A stretch of 39,660 nt of DNA from an uncultured Pelagibacteraceae bacterium (GTDB taxonomy: Bacteria > Pseudomonadota > Alphaproteobacteria > Pelagibacterales > Pelagibacteraceae), in assembly GCA_902613855.1 (NCBI GenBank), contig CACMIX010000006.1, positions 1 through 39,660 on the forward strand, given 5' to 3'. Shown here in pieces: positions 30,366 through 39,163 of the stretch (position 1 is the stretch's first letter; every line of letters starts with the position of its first letter). Below the pieces are notes generated by a model, which worked only from the letters and a program-made list of their open reading frames with translations, ran no database searches and was not told where the DNA came from. The position numbers and the translations under genes were made by a program.

Positions 30366-31205
30366 TCAGCAATAATTATATTTAATTAAGATTTTCTCTT
30401 TTAGTAATATAGAGTGACTCAGAAAATAATAATAAAATAAAACTTCTTGCAACTCTGAAAATCTTATAAAATTGAAACTTAGTATTTTAAGTGATAGCTG
30501 GTAAAAATCATATTTATAAAAATAAATATCTTTATAAATTATTAGTTTAGAGCTGTCATATAAGTTAAGCAAGTCAATAATTAATTCAGGAGTAATTATT
30601 AATAAGATAGCGAAACTAAAATATATTAATTTTTTATTAGGCTCTATTAACAAGTTGAAACTTTTAGATGTTGAATAATTAAAAATTCTTAATAATGGTA
30701 TTGATAGACAACACCAAATTAGAACCATTGCTCTTGGAACTTCGTTAAATAGGTTTGATATATTATGTAAATTAAATTCTGATTGTTTATTAAATAATAT
30801 ACTATTTTCCTCTAATAGAATATTTGGAGTACCAAACTTTAAATAATGTTGGCCCCAGCTAATCTCCTCAAAAAAAATATAAGCAATACAAACTAAATTT
30901 AAAATTAAAAAAACATTTACTGTTTTATTTTTATTTTTTATTTTTAACAATCTAATAAGTATTAAGATGTTAACAAAAAGTATTATAGCTTGAATACTTT
31001 CAATGATACCATTTTCATTCCAAATTAATGGATTATATCCAGAACCTCCATATTCCTTGCCCCAAGCTGAAATTCCAAAATAATAATCTGGATACATATA
31101 TCTAAGACCTGCTCCTATATTATAATCAAGGCTATATATCAAAATACCAAATAAAAATAAAAATAGTATAAGAGATATTTTTTTATAAACTTGTTTTTGC
31201 AACAT
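30366..31205 (-). CDS. Polytopic membrane protein of unknown function (EEISWGQ type)
   Basis: 279 residues with about six to eight hydrophobic segments. The most conserved-looking part is the loop FEEISWGQHYLKF (about 111-123) followed by SEFNLHNISN (about 142-151). I recall similar EEISWGQ...NLHN motifs in unnamed bacterial membrane proteins. Glu, Gln and His in that loop could be a metal or catalytic site, but no function is known to me. It stands alone on the minus strand between the tRNA and mlaC, at the edge of the glycan region. Confidence 0.75.
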   Translation of the reverse strand: MLQKQVYKKISLILFLFLFGILIYSLDYNIGAGLRYMYPDYYFGISAWGKEYGGSGYNPLIWNENGIIESIQAIILFVNILILIRLLKIKNKNKTVNVFLILNLVCIAYIFFEEISWGQHYLKFGTPNILLEENSILFNKQSEFNLHNISNLFNEVPRAMVLIWCCLSIPLLRIFNYSTSKSFNLLIEPNKKLIYFSFAILLIITPELIIDLLNLYDSSKLIIYKDIYFYKYDFYQLSLKILSFNFIRFSELQEVLFYYYFLSHSILLKEKILIKYNYC

Positions 31206-31318
31206 AAAATATTTTTTCTTACCGTTTTAACAAGCGCTAAAATTGATACTCCAAAAGTAAAATTAATTCTGTCAATAAAATATTTTTTGAAACTAAATAT
31301 TTTTCTACTATATTAAAA

Positions 31319-31909
31319 TTAATTTTTTGAAAATTCTTCCAAAGTTTTGAATAGCACATTTATATCTCCATCATTAGAATTAAGGATCGATGCAAATTCT
31401 TCTTTCTGTGTTCTTGCTAAACTTAATCCTTCTATAATCAAATCTCTAATTAATGGATTTTCGGGGTTTTTAGTATAAATTCTCCAATCTATTATTACCT
31501 CAGGTCTTTCTGAAGTTCCAATCAACAAACTATTTACAATAGTATAGTTTTCATTCAAAACTTTTTTATCTCTTACCTCTATTTCTGGATTTGTGTATTC
31601 TGCCAGTCTGCTAGAAAAACTTTTAAGAAAATAGTTTTCAAATAATTTTGAGTATTGATTTTTTTGGATCTCATCTAAACTTTTCCTTGTTGATCCTAAA
31701 GAGTAAAAACCAACTGCCTTTATATCCACAGTTTCTTTTGCTATAGATTTCAATTCATTAATTTTTTCTTCTTTTGATATATTTTTAGATAAAATTAGTG
31801 AAGCTCTATTTACAGTAGATTGAACAAATACGTCAGCTTCTATAGAGTGAACTTTTGAAACGTTTATGATAAATAAAAATAAAATAATGAGAATTTTTTT
31901 CATAATCAA
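31319..31909 (-). CDS. mlaC: MlaC/Ttg2D-like periplasmic phospholipid-binding protein
   Basis: A 196-residue secreted protein: a signal peptide (MIMKKILIILFLF..., cleavage near VHS) then the MlaC fold, recognised by TVNRASLILSK, the VGFYSLGSTRKSL stretch (family consensus: R-x-A-LG-x-W-R), YSKLFENYFLKSFSSRLAEY and the VIIDWRIY/DLIIEGLSLARTQKEEF motifs. MlaC shuttles phospholipids between the outer-membrane MlaA complex and the inner-membrane MlaFEDB transporter. It follows mlaA by 17 bases on the same strand. Genes mlaD, E, F are not in this window. Confidence 0.9.
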   Translation of the reverse strand: MIMKKILIILFLFIINVSKVHSIEADVFVQSTVNRASLILSKNISKEEKINELKSIAKETVDIKAVGFYSLGSTRKSLDEIQKNQYSKLFENYFLKSFSSRLAEYTNPEIEVRDKKVLNENYTIVNSLLIGTSERPEVIIDWRIYTKNPENPLIRDLIIEGLSLARTQKEEFASILNSNDGDINVLFKTLEEFSKN

Positions 31910-31926
31910 AGGTATGTATTTTTGAA

Positions 31927-32733
31927 TTATTGACTATCTATTTCTTCCCAGTCAGACTCATTTTTATATATTACCTCAATATTTCCTCTATTTACATTTT
32001 CAATCTTATTTTCTCTATCTTGTAAATAAAGACTTTTTACTGATGCATAAAAATCTACTGAATTTTTTTCAAGGTTATTTAAAGAATCTATGTTGTTTGC
32101 TCTAAACTCAATGCCACTTAATGCTTTTGATGACATATAAAGTCTTTCACTTAAAAACTCATTATTCCCATGCATCGATGCATTATACCAAGGATCTCCA
32201 CCCATTACGTTTGCAAAGGAACCTAAGGTGTCCCTTACTGTTGATGGTCCTAAAACAGGAAGCACTATATAACAACCTGGACCTACGCCCCATGCCCCTA
32301 AAGTTTGACCATAATCTTCTTTGACATATTTTGGAAAGCCCATTTTATTTGCCACGTCAATAATACCTAATAATCCAATAGTGGTATTCACAACTAATCT
32401 TCCTGTATTAATTGCTGCAGTTTTAATATCTCCTTGTAAAACATTATTAGGTATTGTGACTAAAGAAGATAAATTTTTTACAGCGTTGCTCGTACCTTTT
32501 TGCACTGGCTCTGGAAGTTTCTTATAGCTCTTTGCTAATGGTTTAATTAGAGCTTTATCTAAACCCTGATTAAATGAAAAAGTAATTTTGTTTAATTTTT
32601 CAAAACAATCATTTATTTTTTTAGGTTTATTGTTTTCTGATAATTTTAATTCACCATCAGATGCTGCAAAAGCACTAAATGATAGTAAAAAAATTGAAAT
32701 TAAAGATATTGCAAATTTTTTGTACATGAGCAT
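31927..32733 (-). CDS. mlaA: MlaA/VacJ-family outer-membrane lipid asymmetry protein
   Basis: Removes misplaced phospholipids from the outer leaflet and passes them to MlaC. Motifs: FEKLNKITFSFNQGLDKALI, IPNNVLQGD, INTGRLVVNTTIGLLG, EDYGQTLGAWGVGPGCYIVL and LGPSTVRDTLG, all typical MlaA. The frame is open to 32769, but the signal peptide fits best from ATG 32733 or 32727 (MYKKFAISLISIFLL, cleavage after AFA). There is no cysteine at the cleavage site, so it is predicted to be a plain secreted protein, not a lipoprotein like E. coli MlaA. It forms a pair with mlaC. Confidence 0.92.
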   Translation of the reverse strand: MLMYKKFAISLISIFLLSFSAFAASDGELKLSENNKPKKINDCFEKLNKITFSFNQGLDKALIKPLAKSYKKLPEPVQKGTSNAVKNLSSLVTIPNNVLQGDIKTAAINTGRLVVNTTIGLLGIIDVANKMGFPKYVKEDYGQTLGAWGVGPGCYIVLPVLGPSTVRDTLGSFANVMGGDPWYNASMHGNNEFLSERLYMSSKALSGIEFRANNIDSLNNLEKNSVDFYASVKSLYLQDRENKIENVNRGNIEVIYKNESDWEEIDSQ

Positions 32734-32816
32734 TTTTATATTATAAAAAAATAGATTATTAAATACCAATTAAACTTAAAAAATGTCAATAAAGTGTTTA
32801 TAAATAGCCTAAATTT

Positions 32817-33557
32817 ATGTCTAAATCGATTATAAATACAACCCTTAATTACTCACCAAATTTTGATTCAGAAAAAAGGAAAGTAAAAGAAATCAAGTTT
32901 ATTATTTTTCATTACACAGGCATGAAAAAAGAAAAAGAAACAATCGCAAAATTAATTAATATTAAGTCAAAAGTTAGTAGCCATTATTTAATTAAAAATA
33001 ATGGAGATATATTAACATTAGTCCCTGATTTATATACTTCTTGGCACGCTGGTATATCATCTTGGAGAAATTATAAATCAATTAACAAATATTCAATAGG
33101 TATAGAAATTAGTAATCCAGGGCATGAATATTCATATAAAAAATTTTCAAAGAAACAAATTAAATCAGTCTTAAAACTAAGCTCTTATTTAATTAAAAAA
33201 TATAAAATTAAATCAAATTTTATTTTGGGTCATTCTGATATTGCTCCAGATAGAAAAAAAGACCCTGGTGAAAAGTTTCCTTGGAAATATTTATCAAAAA
33301 ATAATATTGGTTATTGGCATAATTTAAGCAAAAATAAACTTTTAAAAGCAAGAAATCAAAAAGTTGATCAGTTAGACAGGTATAAATTTATAAAAAATTT
33401 ACGTAAAATAGGGTATACAAAAAATATATTTTTTAATAAAAATAAATACACAAAATTATTAACAATAGCATTTCAAAGAAGATTTAGGCAAGAAATTATA
33501 AATGGAGTAATTGACCAAGAATGTTTAATTATAAGCAATAACTTGATAAAAAACTAA
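32817..33557 (+). CDS. N-acetylmuramoyl-L-alanine amidase, AmpD type
   Basis: A 246-residue Amidase_2 domain protein cutting the bond between N-acetylmuramic acid and the peptide in peptidoglycan or its recycled fragments. Probable zinc ligands: His32 (FHYTG), His139 (LGHSDIAP) and Asp149 (KKDPGEKFPW); WHAG at 76-79 and GIEISNPG at 95-102 are family motifs. No signal peptide is visible, so a cytoplasmic recycling role (AmpD/AmiD) fits. The C-terminal ~80 residues look like a peptidoglycan-binding type helical domain (FQRRFRQEIINGVID). It precedes the RNase P RNA gene on the same strand. Confidence 0.88.
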   Translation: MSKSIINTTLNYSPNFDSEKRKVKEIKFIIFHYTGMKKEKETIAKLINIKSKVSSHYLIKNNGDILTLVPDLYTSWHAGISSWRNYKSINKYSIGIEISNPGHEYSYKKFSKKQIKSVLKLSSYLIKKYKIKSNFILGHSDIAPDRKKDPGEKFPWKYLSKNNIGYWHNLSKNKLLKARNQKVDQLDRYKFIKNLRKIGYTKNIFFNKNKYTKLLTIAFQRRFRQEIINGVIDQECLIISNNLIKN

Positions 33558-33599
33558 AATAAAATCTCTTGATATTTCATAGTTTAGTTATAAGTTACA

Positions 33600-33958
33600 A
33601 CTGCCAGATAAACGACTTATCGCTTTAACTTGTTAAAGAGGAAAGTCCGGGCTCTGCAAGGAAACAGTGCCAGGTAATACCTGGCGGGGGTAACCCTAGG
33701 GATAGTGCCACAGAAAATAAACCGCCATAACATGGCAAGGGTGAAAAGGTGTGGTAAGAGCACACCGGTTCTATTGGTAACAATGAACGCTGGAAAACCC
33801 CACTGAGAGCAAGACTAAGTAGAGATGACATTGTTGAAAAACTAAAAGCCTTCCTTGGCTAGTCGTCTGGGTTAGTTGCTTGAGCTTAAGAGTGATCTTA
33901 AGCCTAGACAAATGATAAGTTTAAATGACAGAACCCGGCTTACAGTTTATCTGGCAAA
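33600..33958 (+). ncRNA. rnpB: RNase P RNA, bacterial type A
   Basis: Catalytic RNA that removes tRNA 5' leaders. Universal blocks are present: GAGGAAAGTCCGGGCTC near the 5' end, GCCACAGAAA near 33707, and ACAGAACCCGGCTTA near the 3' end. The termini pair as P1: TGCCAGATAAAC (33602-33613) with GTTTATCTGGCA (33945-33956). Exact ends are estimates from that stem. A TTGATA/TATAAG pair lies just upstream (33569, 33589), but its spacing of 14 is short for a promoter. No clear terminator follows. Confidence 0.97.
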
Positions 33959-34120
33959 TTTATAAATAAATATTGCCAAGACAAATAATTATACTGGTCA
34001 TAGCTCATTAATTAGTCATTTTAGTCTTTCCAAATGATAAATTGATAAAAAGTTTTCCTGTAATTTTACAGAGATTGCAAAAATCGTTAAATCCAGTGAA
34101 GAATAGTCTGTATTCTGAGT
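33959..34120 (+). other. rnpB-mraZ spacer, non-coding
   Basis: No gene is seen. The only structure is an imperfect dyad CTGTAA (34058-34063), TT, TTACAG (34066-34071), which could be an operator half-site pair. The frame in phase with mraZ is open from 34042, but the promoter and MraZ box lie inside that stretch, so it is not coding. Confidence 0.5.
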
Positions 34121-34149
34121 TTGACAGTCAATATAAATACCCATATATT
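34121..34149 (+). promoter_or_regulatory. Sigma-70 promoter of the dcw cluster
   Basis: TTGACA at 34121-34126 and TATATT at 34144-34149, separated by exactly 17 bases: the best consensus promoter I see in the window. Transcription would start near 34156, giving a 5' leader of about 36 bases before mraZ. The -10 box lies between the first two MraZ repeats. Confidence 0.8.
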
Positions 34150-34163
34150 CCCATATATTCCCA
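34139..34163 (-). promoter_or_regulatory. MraZ box: three TGGGN repeats with 10-bp period
   Basis: On the minus strand TGGGA-ATATA-TGGGA-ATATA-TGGGT; on the plus strand CCCA at 34140, 34150 and 34160. MraZ in other bacteria binds TGGGN repeats spaced by five bases and represses its own operon. The repeats cover the -10 box and the predicted start site, so binding would block the polymerase. This is the direct link between mraZ and the following genes. Confidence 0.88.
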
Positions 34164-34191
34164 ATTATGGAATTTAAATATTATAAAAATT

Positions 34192-34659
34192 ATGTTTTTA
34201 AGTACTTACGAGAACAAATTAGACAAAAAAGGAAGAGTTTCAGTGCCAGCTAGCTTCAGATCTCACCTTTCTAATTTAGGATACAACGGTGTTATTTGTT
34301 ATCCTTCATTTAATAATTCTTCTATCGAAGCATGTTCTCAAGATCGAATTGAAAAAATTTCTTCAGCAATTGACTCTTTAAATCCTTTTGAGGAAAAAAG
34401 AGACTTTTTTGCAACATCAATTCTATCAGAAAGCACTAATTTACAATTTGATAGTGAGGGAAGAATATTAATTTCGTTAAAATTATTAAAACATGCAAAA
34501 ATTAAAAATAGCATGTTGTTTGTTGGTCAGGGTCAAACTTTCCAAATATGGGAACCAACAGCTTTTGAAAAATTTAAGGTTAGTGCAAGAAAAAAAGCAA
34601 ATTTAAATCGAGCAAGCCTTAAATGGGAAAAACATTTAAACAACCAAGAGGGGAACTAA
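34192..34659 (+). CDS. mraZ: Transcriptional regulator MraZ
   Basis: A 155-residue protein of two AbrB-like MraZ domains: [20 protein letters not shown] at the N-terminus and [13 protein letters not shown] in the second half, each with the DxxGR motif. MraZ forms a ring and binds TGGGN repeats, controlling the division and cell-wall cluster. The frame is open from 34042, but the start at ATG 34192 is chosen because family members begin at this point and the promoter lies between. The stop is one base before the ftsZ ATG. Confidence 0.95.
   Translation: MFLSTYENKLDKKGRVSVPASFRSHLSNLGYNGVICYPSFNNSSIEACSQDRIEKISSAIDSLNPFEEKRDFFATSILSESTNLQFDSEGRILISLKLLKHAKIKNSMLFVGQGQTFQIWEPTAFEKFKVSARKKANLNRASLKWEKHLNNQEGN
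34648..34653 (+). promoter_or_regulatory. Strong Shine-Dalgarno site of ftsZ
   Basis: GAGGGG, seven bases before the ftsZ ATG at 34661 and inside the last codons of mraZ. Most genes here show no such site, so ftsZ seems set for high translation. Confidence 0.75.
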
Positions 34660-34660
34660 G

Positions 34661-36142
34661 ATGACAATTAACTTTAAAGCACCAGAAATTAAAGAATTAC
34701 AACCAAGACTACTAGTACTAGGGGTTGGAGGAGCAGGCGGTAATGCAATTAACGAAATGATTGAAAATAACATGCAAGGAGTGGAGTTTATTGCAGTGAA
34801 TACTGATGCTCAAGATTTAAAATTAAGTAAAGCAAAATCAAGAATTCAAATAGGATTAAATTTAACCAAAGGTTTAGGAGCTGGTGCAAAACTTGATATT
34901 GGTCAAGCGGCGGCTGACGAGTCATTAAATGATATAGTTAATACTCTTCAGGGTGCAAACATGGTTTTCATTGCAGCAGGTATGGGCGGTGGAACGGGCA
35001 CTGGTGCTGCTCATGTCATCGCAAGAGCTGCTAAGGAATTAAATATTCTAACTGTAGGTGTTGTAACACTACCATTTTTATATGAAGGCCCCTCAAGAAT
35101 GAGAAGAGCACAACAAGGATTAGAAGAATTAAGAAAGCATGTTGATACTATTATTGTTATTCCAAATCAAAACCTTTTCAAAATAGCTAACGAACAAACA
35201 ACATTCGAAGAGTCATTTAATCTCTCAAATAATGTTTTAATGCATGGTGTTCAAAGTGTTACAGATCTAATGGTAAGGCCTGGTATAATTAATTTAGATT
35301 TTGCTGATGTTGAGACGGTTATGGCTTCAATGGGTAAAGCCATGATGGGAACAGGAGAAGCCGAAGGTGAAGGTCGTGCAATGCAAGCAGCAGAAATGGC
35401 AATTAATAATCCTTTAATAGATGATTATACTTTAAAGGGAGCTAGGGGATTATTAGTAAACATAACAGGTGGAAAAGATCTAAAACTTTTTGAAGTTGAC
35501 GAAGTAGTTAACAAAATTAGATCAGAAGTAGACTCCGAAGCAGAGGTGATAATTGGAGCAATAACAGACTCAGAGCTTGATGGTAAAATTAGAGTTTCAA
35601 TAGTTGCAACTTCTCTTGATGGTCAACAACCAGAATCAAAATCTGTTGTAAATATGGTTCATAGAATTCATAATCGTAACCCTGGATATTCAGATTTTTC
35701 AAATATTGGACCATCAGCGTCCTTTAATTTCTCAAGTAACAGGGCCACAAACCCAATTACACAGGGTGCAAATGCTTTAAAGCTTGAAAATGAAATAGTT
35801 CATGAACAACAGAGTGAAACTTTCCAATCAAATGAGACAAATGAAGAGATTGTACAGACTAACAATCTTGAGACAGAAAGTGTTGTTGAAGACGCGACCG
35901 TAAATGAGATGGAGAAATCCTTTACTCAAGAAGCTACTGAAAAAGATTATGAGAGTAACACTTCAGATAGCGTTGAGGATGGCGTTTCAAATGATTTAAA
36001 AGAATTTGGTGTTGACTCAGAATCTCCAGATTTATTTAGCACTGAAAGTGAAAATTCAAGTCACGAAGATTTATTGTCATCTGACAGCGAAGAAGAGGAT
36101 GATCTTGAAATACCAGCATTCCTGAGAAGACAAAAAAATTAA
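34661..36142 (+). CDS. ftsZ: Cell division GTPase FtsZ
   Basis: Tubulin homologue that forms the division ring. The 493-residue protein has GVGGAGGNA (21-29), NTDAQ (47-51), the tubulin signature [11 protein letters not shown] (107-117), and the T7 loop [12 protein letters not shown] GTPase core of about 320 residues is followed by an acidic Ser/Glu-rich linker (about 340-480) and the conserved C-terminal peptide IPAFLRRQ (484-491) that binds FtsA/ZipA-type partners. The gene stands between mraZ and rsmH; in most bacteria it is at the far end of this cluster, after ftsQ and ftsA. It shares the MraZ-controlled promoter and has its own good ribosome site. Confidence 0.98.
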   Translation: MTINFKAPEIKELQPRLLVLGVGGAGGNAINEMIENNMQGVEFIAVNTDAQDLKLSKAKSRIQIGLNLTKGLGAGAKLDIGQAAADESLNDIVNTLQGANMVFIAAGMGGGTGTGAAHVIARAAKELNILTVGVVTLPFLYEGPSRMRRAQQGLEELRKHVDTIIVIPNQNLFKIANEQTTFEESFNLSNNVLMHGVQSVTDLMVRPGIINLDFADVETVMASMGKAMMGTGEAEGEGRAMQAAEMAINNPLIDDYTLKGARGLLVNITGGKDLKLFEVDEVVNKIRSEVDSEAEVIIGAITDSELDGKIRVSIVATSLDGQQPESKSVVNMVHRIHNRNPGYSDFSNIGPSASFNFSSNRATNPITQGANALKLENEIVHEQQSETFQSNETNEEIVQTNNLETESVVEDATVNEMEKSFTQEATEKDYESNTSDSVEDGVSNDLKEFGVDSESPDLFSTESENSSHEDLLSSDSEEEDDLEIPAFLRRQKN

Positions 36143-36160
36143 TGGTCTTCAAAGAAATAA

Positions 36161-37171
36161 ATGGACGCCGCCATAACATCGAAGATGCAAAAGCATTATC
36201 CGGTGTTGCTAAAAGAAATTATTAGCATTATTTCCCCTCAATATGGCGGCACATTTATTGACTGCACTTTTGGTCAAGGTGGGTACACAAAAAAAATCTT
36301 AGAATTTGATAAAACTAAAGTAATAGCTTTAGACAGAGATCCTGAAAGTGAAAAAATTGCCTTAAAGCTAGAAGATGAATTTGAAGAAAGATTTAAGTTT
36401 AGAAATATTAAATTTAGTCAATTAAATAATTTAAAATTAAAAAAAGAAAATGTTAAAGGTGTTATATTTGATTTGGGATACTCTTATACTCAAATAAAAG
36501 ATCCAAATAAGGGCTTATCTTTTGATTCTATTGGCAAATTAAATATGCAACTTGGTTTAAATTCTTATTCAGCAGAAGAAGCAATAAACAAATTAGATCA
36601 AAAAGAATTAGAAAAAATTTTTAAGTTTTTTGGTGACGAAAAAGAGGGAAAATATATAGCAAGAAATATTGTTAAAGAAAGAGTGAATAAAAAAATTGAT
36701 ACTCAAGGTTTAGTTAAAATAATTGATAATTCCAAAAGAAGAAAAAATTTTAGAGTAAATAATTCTACTAAAGCTTTTCAAGCTTTAAGAATATTTGTTA
36801 ATAAAGAGATTAGCGAATTGATTTATGGATTGATTAACGCTGCTAAAATTTTAAAAAAAGATGGGGTCTTAGCAGTGGTTACCTTCCATTCTTTAGAGGA
36901 CAAAATAGTTAAATATTTTTTTAAAAATCTTTCAGAAAATAAGAGTATTTCTAGATATACTCCTTTAATTGAACAAACTGATACACTATTTCATTTAACA
37001 AAAAAAAAACCAATTACACCAAATGAAGATGAGCTAAGTGAGAACCCTCCTTCAAGGTCTGCAAAATTAAGATTTGTGGTAAAAAAAACTGATTTTTTTG
37101 ATTTTGAAACTGATATTGAGGATCAATTTAAAAATTTAATAGATATTGAAAATTTTGGAGAAAAATTATGA
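36161..37171 (+). CDS. rsmH: 16S rRNA m4C1402 methyltransferase RsmH
   Basis: Adds a methyl group to N4 of C1402 in 16S rRNA, using SAM. The 336-residue protein shows [10 protein letters not shown], the SAM loop [48 protein letters not shown] and the C-terminal [10 protein letters not shown], all family hallmarks. The start could be ATG 36161 or 36185 (MQKHYPVLL); family members usually have only a few residues before HxPVLL, so 36185 is quite possible. The stop overlaps the ftsL ATG (ATGA). Confidence 0.96.
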   Translation: MDAAITSKMQKHYPVLLKEIISIISPQYGGTFIDCTFGQGGYTKKILEFDKTKVIALDRDPESEKIALKLEDEFEERFKFRNIKFSQLNNLKLKKENVKGVIFDLGYSYTQIKDPNKGLSFDSIGKLNMQLGLNSYSAEEAINKLDQKELEKIFKFFGDEKEGKYIARNIVKERVNKKIDTQGLVKIIDNSKRRKNFRVNNSTKAFQALRIFVNKEISELIYGLINAAKILKKDGVLAVVTFHSLEDKIVKYFFKNLSENKSISRYTPLIEQTDTLFHLTKKKPITPNEDELSENPPSRSAKLRFVVKKTDFFDFETDIEDQFKNLIDIENFGEKL

Positions 37172-37473
37172 AAAAGATTGGTCTAGTAACAGTTATTTTT
37201 TCATTAATTTTATTCACCGCAATAATAAAAAATACAGCAAAAAAAATTGAGGATGAATTATTTACTGTAAACGAAAATTTAAGAGTATTGGAAACTGAAT
37301 ATGAGAATATTTTGTTAGAGCATGATTATTTGAGCTCTGCTGAAAAATTAATTGAATTTCAATCTTTATATTTTGAGGATCAGCTAATTCAAAAAAATAT
37401 AAAAAATATTAAAATTTATAATATTTCTAAAAACCAAAAAAAGATAAAAAATTTAAAAATAACCAAAGAATAA
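37168..37473 (+). CDS. ftsL: FtsL-like division protein
   Basis: A 101-residue bitopic protein: one N-terminal transmembrane segment (about residues 5-20) followed by a periplasmic coiled-coil ([20 protein letters not shown]). Sequence similarity to FtsL is low, as is usual, but size, topology and position between rsmH and ftsI make it FtsL. It would form the FtsQLB complex that activates FtsWI. Overlaps with both neighbours (ATGA at the start, TAATG at the end) show tight translational coupling. Confidence 0.85.
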   Translation: MKKIGLVTVIFSLILFTAIIKNTAKKIEDELFTVNENLRVLETEYENILLEHDYLSSAEKLIEFQSLYFEDQLIQKNIKNIKIYNISKNQKKIKNLKITKE

Positions 37474-39161
37474 TGAATAAATCTAAATCAAATTTGAAAA
37501 TAGAGGATAATGAAAATGATTTTATATATAAAAAGAAAAAAACTGGATTAAATATTCAGTTTAACAGAGTAGCATTTATTTTTTTTATTTTTTTTATAAT
37601 TTATACAATTTACACTATTCATTTAATCAAACTTGGTACTCTTTATTCAAAAGTTGAAAAAATAAATACCTCATTAATTAATGAAAAGCTTTATAGAGCT
37701 GATATCGTTGATATTAACGGTAATTATTTAGCAAAAACAGTAAATTCAATTGATATTGGTTTAAAAACATCTGACGTCATAAATCAAAAAAAATTACTAC
37801 TCAGTTTAAATTTAATTTTTCCAAACAAAGATTTTGATGAAATTGAAAAAAAAATGAAGAAAAAAAATTTTTTTTATCTTGAAAAAAAAGTCTCAGAGGA
37901 AAATTATGAAAAATTAATGAAACTTGGAGATAAGTCTTTGAAACCTGAGGAAAAAGTTTTGAGGATCTACCCGCAAAAAAATCTTTTTAGCCATATTATT
38001 GGTCAAATAGATAATGATAATATTGGAATTTCTGGACTAGAAAAATCTTTAAATGAACTTTTAATAAAATCTAGAAAATCCATCAGATTGACAGTAGACA
38101 AAGATTTACAATTTCTAATTCGGGAAGAATTAATTAAATATCAAGAAATTTTTAAAAGTAAAGGCAGTGCCTCAATTTTAATGGATATCCATAATGGAAA
38201 TATATTATCCCTAGTTTCCTTACCTGACTTTGATCCTAATGAAAGACAAAATCTTACAGATGTAAATTATATAAACAGAGTAACAAAAGGGACTTATGAG
38301 TTAGGCTCTGTATTCAAAGCATTTACATTTGCAAGTGCGTTAAATGAAAAATTAATCAAACCAGAAACTGAATTTTTAAATCTTCCAAAATCAATCAATT
38401 GTTATGGTTTTCCAATAAGAGAATACGATAATGAAATTCCATCCGATTTAACTGCAGAACAAGTCTTTGTAAGATCTGGAAATATTGGTTCAGTAAGAAT
38501 CGCCCAAAAGGTTGGTCCAGAAAAATTCAAGTCATTTTTGGAAAAAATAGGTGTTCTCAGCAATATTCAGTTTGATATAGAAGAGGTGGCACCTCAAAAA
38601 AACTATAATTTTGGAAAATGTAAACTAGCAACGGCATCTTTTGGTCATGGTGTAGCTACTACAATTCTCCAACTCGCAAAAGGTTATGCAATCCTATCAA
38701 ATGGTGGATACGACATAAAACCAACTCTTGTTAAAAATAATCTTGAAAAAAATACCAAGAAAAAAAAATTATTAAATAAAGGTGTCTCAGAACAGGTTGT
38801 AAATGCTCTAAGAAAAATAGTTACTACAGAAGAAGGAACTGCAAAATTTGCAGATGTAGAACATTTTGAAATAGGTGGAAAAACTGGAACAGCAGATCAA
38901 CCTAAAGATGGAGCATACTCAGAGGCAAAAATAAATACTTTTGCATCTATATTCCCTACTTCAAATCCTCAATATGTATTTATAGTTATGTTAGATACTC
39001 CACAAAAAGCAAAAGATTACTATTATAAATACAGACATAGAAAAGGTGGATGGAAAGGAACTTTATATAACACTGCTGGCTGGACTTCTGTGGAAGTAGC
39101 AGGGAAGATTATAGATAAAGTTGGGCCCATTTTAGCCACAAAATATATAGAAATTAAATAA
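37473..39161 (+). CDS. ftsI: Septal peptidoglycan transpeptidase FtsI (PBP3)
   Basis: Class B penicillin-binding protein that cross-links septal peptidoglycan with FtsW. The 562-residue protein has one transmembrane anchor (about 33-52), a periplasmic dimerisation domain starting RADIVDINGNYLA, and a transpeptidase domain with SVFK (279-282, nucleophile Ser279), SGN (335-337) and KTG (470-472). Length is as expected. Its start overlaps the ftsL stop and murE follows after two bases. Confidence 0.97.
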   Translation: MNKSKSNLKIEDNENDFIYKKKKTGLNIQFNRVAFIFFIFFIIYTIYTIHLIKLGTLYSKVEKINTSLINEKLYRADIVDINGNYLAKTVNSIDIGLKTSDVINQKKLLLSLNLIFPNKDFDEIEKKMKKKNFFYLEKKVSEENYEKLMKLGDKSLKPEEKVLRIYPQKNLFSHIIGQIDNDNIGISGLEKSLNELLIKSRKSIRLTVDKDLQFLIREELIKYQEIFKSKGSASILMDIHNGNILSLVSLPDFDPNERQNLTDVNYINRVTKGTYELGSVFKAFTFASALNEKLIKPETEFLNLPKSINCYGFPIREYDNEIPSDLTAEQVFVRSGNIGSVRIAQKVGPEKFKSFLEKIGVLSNIQFDIEEVAPQKNYNFGKCKLATASFGHGVATTILQLAKGYAILSNGGYDIKPTLVKNNLEKNTKKKKLLNKGVSEQVVNALRKIVTTEEGTAKFADVEHFEIGGKTGTADQPKDGAYSEAKINTFASIFPTSNPQYVFIVMLDTPQKAKDYYYKYRHRKGGWKGTLYNTAGWTSVEVAGKIIDKVGPILATKYIEIK

Positions 39162-39163
39162 TC

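Noticed and set aside
33569..33594. TTGATA/TATAAG as the rnpB promoter
   Set aside because: The spacer of 14 bases is too short for a confident sigma-70 promoter.
33625..33831. A minus-strand open frame of 68 codons
   Set aside because: It is entirely inside the RNase P RNA gene, whose conserved structure explains the sequence.
34042..34191. A 50-residue N-terminal extension of MraZ
   Set aside because: It would run through the consensus promoter and the MraZ box, and MraZ proteins start at the later ATG.
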